The notes beneath the pieces are model-generated. The model did not search any database. It was not told the origin of the DNA and saw only the letters and a list, made by a program, of their open reading frames with translations. A DNA stretch of 43,242 nt from a virus. Positions 22,059 through 30,877 of the stretch are shown piece by piece (positions within the stretch are counted from its first letter, which is position 1; each line of letters opens with the position of its first letter). The position numbers and the translations under genes are program-made. The stretch lies in the IMG/VR virus record IMGVR_UViG_3300034158_000003, positions 1 through 43,242 of that record, one strand, 5' to 3'.

Positions 22059-22396
22059 GTCGGAACTTCCAATCCCCTGCGCTCCTGCATCTCTTCGGCG
22101 GTCACGAAATAAAGCTCGCACCGACCCTCGCTGAAGTCGCCGATACGGAACGGTGCCAGCCCACTTGAATCAGTTGTCGCGCAAAAGAAATCAAACGGCC
22201 AGTTCAGCGCCTGGATATGCAGGCAGCCCAGGCTCAGCATGAAACCGTTGCGCCGAACATTGCGCCAGCTCACATCGAACGACCAGAATTCGGAAACCTG
22301 CCAGAAGTTCAGGATCAGGACGATCTCTTCGTCACCGACCAGCAGGACGTGACGCTGACTCGGCTCATCGGTGATATTGATTATCTGAAAAGCCAT
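22055..22396 (-). CDS. Baseplate plug-like protein (cyanophage Pam3 gp18 type)
   Basis: 113 aa. Beta-rich sequence with FQIINITDEPSQRHVLLVGD, VSWRNVRRNGFMLSLGCLHI and CELYFVTAEEM. Length, beta pattern (F-S-x-R-W ... N-G-F ... I-x-G) and position after the Dit-like gene fit the small plug protein of myophage baseplates. It closes the tube before infection. Confidence 0.65.
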   Translation of the reverse strand: MAFQIINITDEPSQRHVLLVGDEEIVLILNFWQVSEFWSFDVSWRNVRRNGFMLSLGCLHIQALNWPFDFFCATTDSSGLAPFRIGDFSEGRCELYFVTAEEMQERRGLEVPT

Positions 22397-22399
22397 GCC

Positions 22400-23176
22400 C
22401 TATCTCCCGATTACCGCTGACAGCAGCGACTTCTCTTTCTTCTTGCCGGCACCGTCGCCGGATGTTGGCGACTGTACGCCCTTATCCGCCGTCCCGCCCG
22501 TCTGGCTTTTCATCGACGGCGCAGGCTTCTTGTAGAAGCGCGACACGTCAGAAAAGATCGTCTTGGCAATTCGGAATTTCTGCGCGGTCAAGGTGAACGT
22601 CAACGCCTGGCGCTGGTTGTCTCGCGTGATCGTCACGTCATTGATCGCCATGCTGTCGTGCGTGCGATACGGCATCGAGATCGTGACCAATTGCTTGCCA
22701 TAGTGGATCGATTCAATGAAGTCGATGAACTGCTCGCGGATCGGTTTAGACCCGGACTTGTTGCCGGTGAAGTCGCCAGAATTGGTGCCAAGAGAGATCT
22801 CTTCGTTGATGCCTCGACGGCGATCATCGGCGCTGTCCGTGACCTTGGCGACGCGCTGTTGCTGCGATGGCGTGCGCTCAGGTAGGAATGAGGTCGTTTT
22901 GCCGACAGTTGGCAGCCGGCTATCCGACGCACTCTTCGACGGCGCATTGAAGAACACGTCAGCTACGTCGCCGTTGATGCTGATTTTGATTGGCGCGTTA
23001 ATCAGATGGTCGCCGATATAGCTGCCGTCCTCGACAACCGAGGTCGGCGATGCGGTCGAGTATTGCGTCTGGTCACTGACCCTGGCGAACAGGGTAAAGC
23101 CACCAATGCCGACCTCTTCCAGCGAGGACGACGACAGCGCCTGATCTTCACCAGCCTTCAGCTCTTGGAAACTCAT
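22400..23176 (-). CDS. Dit-like baseplate/tail protein, 258 aa
   Basis: N-terminal EEVGIGGFTLFARVSDQTQY; middle REQFIDFIESIHYGKQLVTI (SMPYRTHDSMAINDVTITRD follows); C-terminal low-complexity Lys/Gly-rich tail. The pattern resembles Dit-like proteins of short contractile tails. Located between tape measure and plug, as in related phages. It probably forms the first baseplate ring under the tube. Confidence 0.7.
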   Translation of the reverse strand: MSFQELKAGEDQALSSSSLEEVGIGGFTLFARVSDQTQYSTASPTSVVEDGSYIGDHLINAPIKISINGDVADVFFNAPSKSASDSRLPTVGKTTSFLPERTPSQQQRVAKVTDSADDRRRGINEEISLGTNSGDFTGNKSGSKPIREQFIDFIESIHYGKQLVTISMPYRTHDSMAINDVTITRDNQRQALTFTLTAQKFRIAKTIFSDVSRFYKKPAPSMKSQTGGTADKGVQSPTSGDGAGKKKEKSLLSAVIGR

Positions 23177-24723
23177 CGGCCACCCCGGTTAACTTGAGTC
23201 TTGGCGGTCTTCAATTGATCCTGCAAGGCGTTATCCACGGCGGCGCCTGCGGCCTGCGGATCGCTCGTCTTGATGTCGATCTTGATGTCCTGCTTGACCT
23301 GGCTGTTGTTGACCGAGCTGCTGCCGGCTGGAGTGATCGCCATCGCATCATTCGGACTCAGCCCTGCGCCCATATCTGGAGCCGGAGATTCGCCGGAGCC
23401 AATCAAGTCGATAGCCCAGTCAGGCAGAATAGACATAGCGCCCTGCTTGATACCGTTGAGAATGTTTCCCCACCCCCAAGCCAGGTAATCGAACAGCAGG
23501 CCGAAGACTCCTTTAACGAATTCAATCCACGACGAGAACGATTGCGACAGAGAATCAAGCGCGCCGTCAAAATCACCCTTGAAGAGTTTTATTACCGCAT
23601 CGAACATCGCCGACCACGAATCGAACAGCGGCTGGAGGATCGCAAGGACCGCGCTCACCATATCCATGAAGGCATCCACGATACCGTGCATGATCGGCAC
23701 AATATCGACGCCGAAGAACTCCATGAAGAAGTCGGCGATAACGGACTGGCCGCCTTGAAAGGCTGTGATCAGATCGTCAACGATCAGCAGTAACGCCACG
23801 ATAGCCGCTGTAATCAGCACGACAGGTGACGTCACGAAGCCCAGTATCGCCGCGAACCCACCAGTAGCCAGCTTGGCGACGATGAATGCCGAACCCAGAC
23901 CGAGAACGAGCGGCGTCATGCGCACAATGAATCCGGCAGTCGAGTTGATGACCTCGCCGAGATATTGCAAGCCGTTCTTGATCAGGTCTTTGTTGGCAAT
24001 CAGGAACTCGGTGAACCCATCGGTGATGCGCTGAGTGGAAGGCGCCAGGTTGATTGCGATCTGCTGGCTGAGTGCGCTCACTGCGAACTTGGCGATGCCC
24101 AGAGAATCCTGGAATGCAGCCGCCGCTTCCGCCTGCTCGGTCGTAACGATGCCAAGTGCGCGAGCCTTGGCGGTCAGTGCGCTTACTTCATCATTGGTCG
24201 CATTGAGAAGCTGAAGCGTGGACGAGTCCAGACCAAGCGAAGCGATAATAGATTTCTGGGTGGCCTTGTCGGTGCCGAGCCTGGCGAAAGATTCGCGCAG
24301 CTCATTGAAGAGAACGTCAGCGGTTTTTACGTTGCCACTGGCATCCTTGACGCTGATCCCTAGCTCGTCGAAAGCTTTCTTGCCCTTTCCGAGGCCGCGA
24401 GCGGCATCACCAGACACTTTCGCAAGCCCAGATAGGCTGGCGGTCATCGCTTCAGCGCTGGAGCCTGACAGCTCGGCAGCGAAGCCCAGCTCTTGGATGC
24501 TTTCGACAGAGATGCCTGTTTCGGCATTCATGTCGGTCAGCGCGTCAGCCGCCTGCGTGGTGGAGGCCACGAACGCAAACACGCCACCAGCAGCGCCAAC
24601 AATAGCAGCACCAATACCGGTCAGCAGCGCCAGAGACAGCTTCAGGTTTTCATTAAACTCTCGCTGAGGTGCAAGATCCCCGACGAAGCTGAACTTGCTG
24701 ACCAACTCGTTAACGACCGCCAT
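23173..24723 (-). CDS. Tail tape measure protein
   Basis: 516 aa, short for this family, predicting a short tail. N-terminal helix-rich region with a hydrophobic segment (TGIGAAIVGAAGGVFAFVAS), a motif common to tape measures (ADALTDMNAETGISVESIQE; LGFAAELSGSSAEAMTASLS), then several long hydrophobic helices near residues 275-320 and a Gly/Pro-rich end. It sets tail length and is ejected on infection. The start lies inside the end of the frameshifted chaperone ORF, as usual. Confidence 0.9.
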   Translation of the reverse strand: MAVVNELVSKFSFVGDLAPQREFNENLKLSLALLTGIGAAIVGAAGGVFAFVASTTQAADALTDMNAETGISVESIQELGFAAELSGSSAEAMTASLSGLAKVSGDAARGLGKGKKAFDELGISVKDASGNVKTADVLFNELRESFARLGTDKATQKSIIASLGLDSSTLQLLNATNDEVSALTAKARALGIVTTEQAEAAAAFQDSLGIAKFAVSALSQQIAINLAPSTQRITDGFTEFLIANKDLIKNGLQYLGEVINSTAGFIVRMTPLVLGLGSAFIVAKLATGGFAAILGFVTSPVVLITAAIVALLLIVDDLITAFQGGQSVIADFFMEFFGVDIVPIMHGIVDAFMDMVSAVLAILQPLFDSWSAMFDAVIKLFKGDFDGALDSLSQSFSSWIEFVKGVFGLLFDYLAWGWGNILNGIKQGAMSILPDWAIDLIGSGESPAPDMGAGLSPNDAMAITPAGSSSVNNSQVKQDIKIDIKTSDPQAAGAAVDNALQDQLKTAKTQVNRGGR

Positions 24724-25290
24724 CGGGATTCCTCGATTTATGCGCCTGGATCTCGGCGGTAATTTGTTCGAACTCGATAGCGTCTAGAAACTCAGTCGTG
24801 TCCATCGCCTCGATATCGGCCAGGGTGCCATACCCGGCCTTTACCAGAGCGAACATTGCCATGCGTTCGCCGCTTACATTGGTTTCTCGGATGAGGTCTT
24901 CGCTGGCTCCCCTGCTTGGGATGCTGAGGCGATACCTGCGGCGCGAATAAAAGGGTAGGACATAACGCTCATAGCAACGCTGAGCAGGTTGATGTAGTCC
25001 TCTGGGAACTCTTCCCAGTGGTCGCGAGCCTTGTTGACGGTCACGCCATCGACCGAGATATTCGACCACATGACTTCCTCGACAGCCGCGTACTGGGGCG
25101 TGTCGAGGAAGCTGAAGTCTTGAGCATTGATTTGGCGCTGAACAGAAGAGTAGAACGCAAACACCTTGCGGCGCTCAACGTGCGTCATCTTGTGGAATTT
25201 GTACGTGCGGCCATGGACCTCGGCTTCGCCGTCTTCATAGACGGCGCGCACCATAGCCATTGCCTTTTCCCGTTGCTCCTGCATGCCCAT
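24710..25290 (-). CDS. Tail assembly chaperone, long form made by -1 frameshift
   Basis: Predicted 193 aa. Ribosomes that slip one base back at C_CCT_TTT (24955-24949) leave the short frame after Pro-Phe and read YSRRRYRLSIPSRGASEDLI and onward to the stop at 24710. This second frame is open across the whole overlap and encodes an acidic helical domain (YGTLADIEAMDTTEFLDAIE). The gpG/gpGT-type arrangement just before the tape measure is nearly universal in long-tailed phages. Sequence support is strong, and expression is inferred. Confidence 0.8.
24874..25290 (-). CDS. Tail assembly chaperone, short form
   Basis: 138 aa. Motifs YEDGEAEVHGRTYKFHKMTH, VERRKVFAFYSSVQRQI and DHWEEFPEDYINLLSVAMSV resemble chaperones that pair with DUF3277 tubes. 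Located between tube and tape measure. It terminates 75 bases beyond the slippery site. Ratio with the long form probably controls tube assembly along the tape measure. Confidence 0.8.
   Translation of the reverse strand: MGMQEQREKAMAMVRAVYEDGEAEVHGRTYKFHKMTHVERRKVFAFYSSVQRQINAQDFSFLDTPQYAAVEEVMWSNISVDGVTVNKARDHWEEFPEDYINLLSVAMSVMSYPFIRAAGIASASQAGEPAKTSSEKPM
24949..24955 (-). promoter_or_regulatory. Slippery heptamer for programmed -1 frameshift
   Basis: The minus strand reads C CCT TTT in the zero frame (TAC CCT TTT ATT), an exact X_XXY_YYZ site. The -1 frame stays open to 24710. Confidence 0.8.
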
Positions 25291-25293
25291 AAA

Positions 25294-25725
25294 TTACAAG
25301 CTCCGTTTCGCGGTGCGGAATTGGACGGTGTATTCCATCATGGCGTTGCCGTCTTGATTGTTCCGGGTCTGGGTCGGCTGCGTGGTGATGCTGCCGCCGT
25401 CCAGGTTCCAGCTTTCGACGCCAGCCTGGCCATCCTTGGAATAGGACTCTTTGGCAGAGCCGGCAATCACCGTGACGCCAGGGGTATTGATAAAGGCCAG
25501 CATTTGGACGTCATCGTCGCTGTACTTCTGGACGCTGAAGGTGGCGTCATACACGTCGCTGTCCATGCGCTCGCCGATGGTCACTCCGCCAGCCGCAGAG
25601 TTGACGCGAGACGTGCGGGGGTTGACCGGGGTCAGCGTCATATAGTCGCCTTCCCCAAAGCTCTTGAACGTGTAGTCATTCAGGATCAGCGTTCCGCTGT
25701 CCAACGAGATGGTAATAACACTCAT
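25294..25725 (-). CDS. Tail tube protein (DUF3277)
   Basis: 143 aa, the standard length. N-terminal VITISLDSGTLILNDYTFKS, then FGEGDYMTLTPVNPRTSRVN and MMEYTVQFRTAKRS at the end. DUF3277 members are the inner tube of contractile tails and are always encoded after DUF3383 sheaths, as here. Confidence 0.9.
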   Translation of the reverse strand: MSVITISLDSGTLILNDYTFKSFGEGDYMTLTPVNPRTSRVNSAAGGVTIGERMDSDVYDATFSVQKYSDDDVQMLAFINTPGVTVIAGSAKESYSKDGQAGVESWNLDGGSITTQPTQTRNNQDGNAMMEYTVQFRTAKRSL

Positions 25726-25736
25726 GGGTCAGCCCC

Positions 25737-27239
25737 TTACAGGTTGAAATTAATGATGATGTCGGCCGAGTGAATCGCGCCAGCATTCTTCACGGCGCCT
25801 TGCAGCACTGGAGATTTGCGGGCCTGACGATCCGGCTGCGGCTGATCGCGCAACAAGCCAGCCAGCCAGTAGAAGCCGAACTGCTCGATGTTGCGGTTGA
25901 AGGTATCGATGTTGCCGAAGCTGTCCGGGCTCGTCCAAGTACCGGCGCCGAAGACGTTGGCGCGCACGAAGCCGCGAGAGGTCTTCTCGGCAGTCGCAAC
26001 CAGCTTGTTCACGTCGCGAGTGATCTGCGCCAGCTTGGTGCCGGTCGACTTCAGGACGTTGAACATGTCGGTTTGGATGGCGTCGATGAAGGCGATGATG
26101 TTGTAGACGTTATCGACGAAATCATTGGCGCCGCTGGTCAGTACAACTGGGGTATCTTTGATGGTCGTGTAGATGTCGAGGCCGACGTTCTTGGCCGAGT
26201 TGATCTCGGGCTGGTCGTACGACTCAGCAGCAACGCTCAGCTCTTTCAGGTTCATCGTCATCGCCGAGTTTTCGGCGTTGAAGTTCACCGTGTGAGTGCG
26301 CGCCATGTAGGTGGCTGCGTACAGCCGATTGCCGGATTTACTGTACAGGCAACGGAAGTTAGTTTGACTGGCCAGCTTGACGGCCCAAACTGGGTTGGCA
26401 GGCGATATGGCCAGATAGCTGGAGCCGGTGAAGACGTTGTAGATGATGACCTGATTCGAGCCAGCCCATGCGGCCAGGGTTGGCACTTCGGCATCCAGAA
26501 CGAGATCAGTGAAGACCGCGCCCTTGATGTTGACCAGGGCTTTCAGCGCGCTGATCGATTGCACCTTGGTTTCGATTGGCAGTACGACCGAGGCGGCGCC
26601 TTGGGTCAGCGTGCCGCCAGTGCCATTCGACATCGTCAGCAGTCCGCCAATGAACGTACCGGCAGGGCCAGGCGTCATGTAGGTCAGCAGGCTGGTCGCG
26701 CCAGTCGTCGAGCTGGTCACGGTCAAATAACCGTTATTGTGCGCCACGACCGCGCCAGTGATGGCGGTGTCGAGAATCGCGGCAATGCCGTCCAGGGTAG
26801 TCACTGCGCTGAAGTCCAGCGCGGAAGCGACAACCGGGGTCGCGTCAACGGTGATGTTGAAGCTGCCATCGGTGATGGTCTGGAGCAGAGAAACGATTGT
26901 GGCTTCGACGAGCTGAGTGCTGCGAAGAGTCGCGGCAGTCGCCGGAACAGTTTCAGCGGTAGCCCGATGCAGGCCGACGATCAGTTCGCCGCCGAAGTTG
27001 ATCGGGTTCGGCTTGGTGTCGAAGATCGCTTGCGCGTACTGGGTGACGATGGATGCAGTACCCCAGTCAGCTTCAACGGCAGCAGAATCACGGTAGGCCC
27101 GGAAACGCTCAGCGCTGAAGATCACGCCGGTTTCGCTGGTGATTACCGCGACCGTGTTCATGTTGTCGCGTTGAGCTTGACGCCCTTCGGGAATCAGCGC
27201 GACGTTGATCACGTTCGTGATGCTTGCGTTATTGCTCAT
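25737..27239 (-). CDS. Contractile tail sheath protein (DUF3383)
   Basis: 500 aa. The N-terminus (ITNVINVALIPEGRQAQRDN; NMNTVAVITSETGVIFSAER) and the C-terminal block (FDAIQTDMFN-like FIDAIQTDMFNVLKSTGTKL; RGFVRANVFGAGTWTSPDSF) are diagnostic for DUF3383. It forms the contractile outer sheath and establishes the myovirus morphology of this phage. Its start overlaps the terminator-protein gene by 11 bases. Confidence 0.93.
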   Translation of the reverse strand: MSNNASITNVINVALIPEGRQAQRDNMNTVAVITSETGVIFSAERFRAYRDSAAVEADWGTASIVTQYAQAIFDTKPNPINFGGELIVGLHRATAETVPATAATLRSTQLVEATIVSLLQTITDGSFNITVDATPVVASALDFSAVTTLDGIAAILDTAITGAVVAHNNGYLTVTSSTTGATSLLTYMTPGPAGTFIGGLLTMSNGTGGTLTQGAASVVLPIETKVQSISALKALVNIKGAVFTDLVLDAEVPTLAAWAGSNQVIIYNVFTGSSYLAISPANPVWAVKLASQTNFRCLYSKSGNRLYAATYMARTHTVNFNAENSAMTMNLKELSVAAESYDQPEINSAKNVGLDIYTTIKDTPVVLTSGANDFVDNVYNIIAFIDAIQTDMFNVLKSTGTKLAQITRDVNKLVATAEKTSRGFVRANVFGAGTWTSPDSFGNIDTFNRNIEQFGFYWLAGLLRDQPQPDRQARKSPVLQGAVKNAGAIHSADIIINFNL

Positions 27240-27735
27240 AGATCAAACCTCGTTCGCCGATTATGCGAAGTTGTGCGATGTCGATACGCAGTATATCAAC
27301 AATCAGGGACGGGCTGTAGTGGACTTGGCATTCTAGTTGTATGCGTTCGCCATACTGCTGGCCGGTCAGTGATTTGACGTTGGTTGCTGCGCCCGGATGG
27401 TGGACGGTGATGCCAAGCGACTGCTGAAGCTCAAGCGAGTTTTCGCCGCGAGCCAGGAGCCTGAAGTTTGTGCAAAGCGTTGCGGCTGTCGGGCCGTAAA
27501 AGTCGAAGGTGAATGCCCGCGAAACAAGCTCACTGTATTCCATTTCCTCAGCGTCTTCGTCGTATCGGGTCGAGCTGGCCAGAGGGACGTCGCCAGACAG
27601 CGAGTCAACCACGATATATGGCAGTTCAAATTGGTGGCGGTCGAAGTTCTGGCGGCCAGCTTTGATGTACTGCTCTGGATGCCCAAGCAGGTCGCGTGTG
27701 TAGCGCTGAAGCTGAATCAGGATTGGTTCTGTCAT
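27229..27735 (-). CDS. Neck/tail terminator protein (gp12-like)
   Basis: 168 aa from the ATG at 27735, ATGA overlap with the connector gene; the longer frame from 27846 is rejected. Blocks QFELPYIVVDSLSGDVPLAS, MEYSELVSRAFTFDFYGPTA and ERIQLECQVHYSPS fit phage neck terminator proteins that cap the tube below the connector. Confidence 0.75.
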   Translation of the reverse strand: MTEPILIQLQRYTRDLLGHPEQYIKAGRQNFDRHQFELPYIVVDSLSGDVPLASSTRYDEDAEEMEYSELVSRAFTFDFYGPTAATLCTNFRLLARGENSLELQQSLGITVHHPGAATNVKSLTGQQYGERIQLECQVHYSPSLIVDILRIDIAQLRIIGERGLIYEQ

Positions 27736-28079
27736 GGCGTCGGCACCAGCAGCGGAAGTTTGGTTTCTTCGCCGACAGCCTCGGTGTAGCCGTACTGTCC
27801 ATAGCCTTTTCGGAATGGAACCAGCTTGAAGTCGCGGCCATCCCACTGCACGTATTGACCAATAGCCATCGGACTGACGCTGTGAATCTGGATGTACTCA
27901 AGGGAGAAATCAATCTGCTCGACCTTGAGCTTTTCCGGGTCGGCGGGCTGCACGACGGCCATGATGTCGAGCGCCGTGATCGTAGTCGTCGGCACGAAGT
28001 CAATGGTTGTCTCAGTCTTGGTTTTCAGCTGAATTAGCTGCGACCATTCGGTCAGGACGTCGGACATGTCAGGAAGCAT
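27732..28079 (-). CDS. Head-tail connector protein, 115 aa
   Basis: Beta-rich sequence (FVPTTTITALDIMAVVQPAD; VEQIDFSLEYIQIHSVSPMA; IGQYVQWDGRDFKLVPFRKG) typical of small head-tail joining proteins. Encoded between the gp10-like protein and the terminator. Overlaps the neighbour on each side. Confidence 0.65.
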   Translation of the reverse strand: MLPDMSDVLTEWSQLIQLKTKTETTIDFVPTTTITALDIMAVVQPADPEKLKVEQIDFSLEYIQIHSVSPMAIGQYVQWDGRDFKLVPFRKGYGQYGYTEAVGEETKLPLLVPTP

Positions 28080-28558
28080 TATTCAACTACCCAAGTGATG
28101 GAGTTCCGAAGAAGCCCGGTGTCGATGAGGATACCAGAAGAACCCTTGGCGTCCTTGGTCGATTGCGCGATGTCCTGCCAGGTTCCGTAGCCCTGCGTTT
28201 TGAACGCGCCAACGCTGATGTTCCTGGCGGCAAGACCGACGCGACCGAGGGCAACCTCAACGTCAAGCCCTTTCTCAAGGACGAGTTTAAATTGCCCGTC
28301 GATGATCCTCTTGAGGTCGGCTTGCTTTTCAATGAAGGGGGCGCGGAGAAAGGATCGCATCGGCACAAATCGAGTGCCGTACTCGTGCCAGATGCCAACC
28401 TCTAGAACTGTTGGCGCGGACTTGTCGCCATCGGACTTGTAGGCCTTGCTGGTCGCCGCCTCACTTGCAGGCAGGCCGACCTTTACGACGGCGTTCTTGG
28501 CGCGCTCCATAGCCTTGAGCTGGTTTTGCGCCAGCGCCAAGACCTCTTTCGGAGTCAT
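28079..28558 (-). CDS. HK97 gp10-like neck/head completion protein
   Basis: 159 aa from the ATG at 28558, which overlaps the upstream stop (ATGA). Contains APTVLEVGIWHEYGTRFVPM and RSFLRAPFIEKQADLKRIID, the EYGT ... P-x-RPFLRP signature of gp10-like/virion morphogenesis proteins. Places this protein at the connector. Confidence 0.8.
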   Translation of the reverse strand: MTPKEVLALAQNQLKAMERAKNAVVKVGLPASEAATSKAYKSDGDKSAPTVLEVGIWHEYGTRFVPMRSFLRAPFIEKQADLKRIIDGQFKLVLEKGLDVEVALGRVGLAARNISVGAFKTQGYGTWQDIAQSTKDAKGSSGILIDTGLLRNSITWVVE

Positions 28559-28890
28559 ACAAAGCGAGCCCCGACGCGGCGGCCAGTGAGCAGCCAGTAG
28601 ATCTGGCCGTAACGAGTGGTGTTGTACCATGAAGCCAGGTTGCTGCCGGCAGTGGCAGACGCCTCATAGGAAACTGAGACGCTTCCGACAGTCTTGCTGG
28701 CAACGTTCCGGGTAGAAGATCCGCCGCCAGGCAAGGCAGCCAGCGTCAACAAGTGGGCGATCAGATTAAGGATCGCCTCCTTGGTTGAGTCGCTGTATTG
28801 CAGGCAGGTGTAATAAATCCAGGTCGACGCGATTTCCTCAACCCAAGGGATGAGCGGGAAGCGGGCCTCGAAATCGGTCTGGATACTCAT
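28555..28890 (-). CDS. DUF4054 head-tail adaptor
   Basis: 111 aa. The pattern F-x(2)-RFPLIPW ... AHLLTLA ... VASKTVGSVSVSYEASATAG ... TRYGQIYWLL is the DUF4054 pattern, an alpha-helical adaptor that docks on the portal. Overlaps the upstream gene by one base. Confidence 0.85.
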   Translation of the reverse strand: MSIQTDFEARFPLIPWVEEIASTWIYYTCLQYSDSTKEAILNLIAHLLTLAALPGGGSSTRNVASKTVGSVSVSYEASATAGSNLASWYNTTRYGQIYWLLTGRRVGARFV

Positions 28891-29354
28891 TATTTCACCT
28901 TGATCAAGCCGAGATCGATAGCACGCAGGACCTTCGCGGCAAAGCGAGGATCGGCGACTTGAGCGCGAGTGATGGTTGATTCACTGTGCAATCCAGCAAG
29001 ACCCAGGACTTTCATCGGGTTGACTTGCAGATTGACAATCACAACCGAACCGCTATCGGTTTCGGCCTTGAGAGCTTCAGCTTGAGCATCCAATTCGGCC
29101 CGCTCGCGAGCATGGATTTCAGCCAGAGCATCTGCGTCAGCCTGATCCTGCGCTTCCTTTGCAAGACGCGCCTGCTCGGCTTCTTCTTCTGCGGCTCGCA
29201 CGCGGGCGCGCTCTTCGATCTCAGCCTGGATTTCGGCGTCAGCAGAAGCCTTGGCTGCTACAGCAGCATCGACTTCTTCTTGCAGGCGCTCATCACTCCA
29301 GCGGCCATCAACTTTGATACCCAGTTCTTCCGCTTGTTTCTTGAGCTTGTCCAT
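28890..29354 (-). CDS. HeH/LEM-domain plus coiled-coil virion protein
   Basis: 154 aa. N-terminal LKKQAEELGIKVDGRWSDER forms a HeH/LEM-like helix-extended loop-helix found in phage head genes. A long Ala/Glu-rich coiled coil covers residues 35-100, and the C-terminal block is VIVNLQVNPMKVLGLAGLHS to RFAAKVLRAIDLGL. Commonly encoded just after the major capsid gene; exact role unknown. AGGAGG upstream of the ATG. Confidence 0.75.
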   Translation of the reverse strand: MDKLKKQAEELGIKVDGRWSDERLQEEVDAAVAAKASADAEIQAEIEERARVRAAEEEAEQARLAKEAQDQADADALAEIHARERAELDAQAEALKAETDSGSVVIVNLQVNPMKVLGLAGLHSESTITRAQVADPRFAAKVLRAIDLGLIKVK

Positions 29355-29375
29355 GACAAACCCTCCTAAATAGGC

Positions 29376-29391
29376 GGCGCATCCATGCGCC
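29376..29391. other. Hairpin immediately after the major capsid gene
   Basis: On the minus strand GGCGCAT, GG, ATGCGCC (7-bp perfect arms) starting 9 bases after the capsid stop, without a proper T-run. Could stabilise capsid mRNA or attenuate downstream transcription. Confidence 0.6.
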
Positions 29392-29399
29392 TAGGGAAA

Positions 29400-30386
29400 T
29401 CAGAGACCGGTCAGAGTGGCAGCAGCGCCATCTTCGATCACGTCCAGGCCTGCGATGGAGAAGTAGCTCTCCATGTAGTACTTGAACCCGCGCTGGTCGA
29501 TGCTGGAGATCTCCAGCGGAACCGGCAGGCGGAATTGCATGGCGCGACGGTTGGTCGAGAATGCAATAGTGGTCGAGGTCACGGCAGCCTGGCCAGCTTC
29601 GGCGCGGTCGGTCATGCCGAAGGTCACGCCAGCAAAGTTATCTTGCAGGGCGCGCAGGACGCTGGAGCTACCGGCAGCAGTGTTCAGGATCTTGCTGGTG
29701 GCGATGTTGTAGACCGACCACGGCATGGTCACATGATCAGCCATGTAGGCCGGCACGTTGAACACGTTCGACCACTGGCGATTGATCAGGCCAGCGATTT
29801 CGTCGTACAGCTCTTGACCGGTCAGCGCAGACGCCAAGCCAGCAGAGGTGTCGGTGTCCCAGCTCGCGTAGTTCAGTAGGCCGCGAGTCTTGAACGTGCC
29901 GTTAGAACGAACCTGGCCAACATAGCCGATGGCATCGATCTTGCGGTTGTACAGCTCGTTGTGCGCTTCCATGAACCGGCTCGGCAGGTTCACGTTTTGC
30001 AGCTCGGCCTTCTTCAGCTCGATTTCCGACCAGTCCGACTCGCCGTCCATGGTGAAAACCGGGATGCTGTCGTCTTCACCTTCCAGCGTGATCTTGCCGG
30101 TGGTGTTGGTGTTGGTGCCAGCTTCGCGGAAGTCACCAGCGATGGCCAACTTGATCTTTTTGATCGTGTCGGCATAACCACCTTCGTTGTTGACGGTGAT
30201 ACCTTGCTGCAAGAAGGTCAGCTCAGGATATTCCTGAGTGAAAATCTCGGTGCTGAGGTATTCCAGGTTGCGAGCCAGGATGATGCCGCCAGCATCGGTG
30301 AAGTGCTGCTTGGCGTACGCCGCCTTGTCTTCGAACGACTTGACGTTGAACAGCTTGAACGGATCAGGTTTGATAATTTTGCTCAT
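29400..30386 (-). CDS. Major capsid protein (DUF2184, HK97 fold)
   Basis: 328 aa. The sequence FLQQGITVNNEGGYADTIKK, DGESDWSEIELKKAELQNVN and the C-terminal RLPVPLEISSIDQRGFKYYM are characteristic for DUF2184 capsid proteins. Size and position after the decoration gene agree. No internal delta domain is evident, consistent with a separate scaffold (see 30878-31498). Confidence 0.9.
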   Translation of the reverse strand: MSKIIKPDPFKLFNVKSFEDKAAYAKQHFTDAGGIILARNLEYLSTEIFTQEYPELTFLQQGITVNNEGGYADTIKKIKLAIAGDFREAGTNTNTTGKITLEGEDDSIPVFTMDGESDWSEIELKKAELQNVNLPSRFMEAHNELYNRKIDAIGYVGQVRSNGTFKTRGLLNYASWDTDTSAGLASALTGQELYDEIAGLINRQWSNVFNVPAYMADHVTMPWSVYNIATSKILNTAAGSSSVLRALQDNFAGVTFGMTDRAEAGQAAVTSTTIAFSTNRRAMQFRLPVPLEISSIDQRGFKYYMESYFSIAGLDVIEDGAAATLTGL

Positions 30387-30389
30387 GAC

Positions 30390-30875
30390 TTAAACCCCGG
30401 TCAGGTATTTTGGAATCAGAACGAGCCAGCATCCAGGGCGTTTAGGCTCCCAGAATACCGCGCCAGGCACGATTGCGTTGTTGGTTGCAGTCTCGGTCGC
30501 TTTGCCCAGGTTGGCGCCAGCGGTGTTCACGGCGTAAACCTGCTGGAAGCGAGCCGGAGTATCGCCAGCCAGGACTTCAACGCTGACGAAACCGAAGTTC
30601 ACGACCTCGGCAACCTGATCAGGCGCGATACCGAGCTTGGTGTAGGTCAGGTTTTCCAGGGTGCTCGAGATCTTGCGGCGAACAACGCCAGCGATCACCG
30701 GGGTGGCCGAGGTGTCGAGCAGGTCGATGGAGCCGGTGTCGTACTTGACGAAGCGGCCAGGGACCAAGCCTTCTTCCCAGACGTCGAACGCCGAGCAGTT
30801 GTAAGGCGATGCGGCGATGAACTCGCCAGGCATCAGGTCCGGTGGAGTGGTGACGACGGTTTCGTTAAAGGCCAT
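30390..30875 (-). CDS. Head decoration/structural cement protein
   Basis: 161 aa. A beta-rich protein (PGRFVKYDTGSIDLLDTSAT; AGVVRRKISSTLENLTYTKL; VVNFGFVSVEVLAGDTPARF) resembling DUF2190-like cement proteins encoded between protease and major capsid. Probably binds outside the capsid shell. Confidence 0.75.
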   Translation of the reverse strand: MAFNETVVTTPPDLMPGEFIAASPYNCSAFDVWEEGLVPGRFVKYDTGSIDLLDTSATPVIAGVVRRKISSTLENLTYTKLGIAPDQVAEVVNFGFVSVEVLAGDTPARFQQVYAVNTAGANLGKATETATNNAIVPGAVFWEPKRPGCWLVLIPKYLTGV

Positions 30876-30877
30876 GA

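Noticed and set aside
25770-27377. 535-codon plus-strand open frame
   Set aside because: Lies entirely antisense to the DUF3383 sheath gene; biased composition and no ribosome site. A shadow frame of a GC-rich gene.
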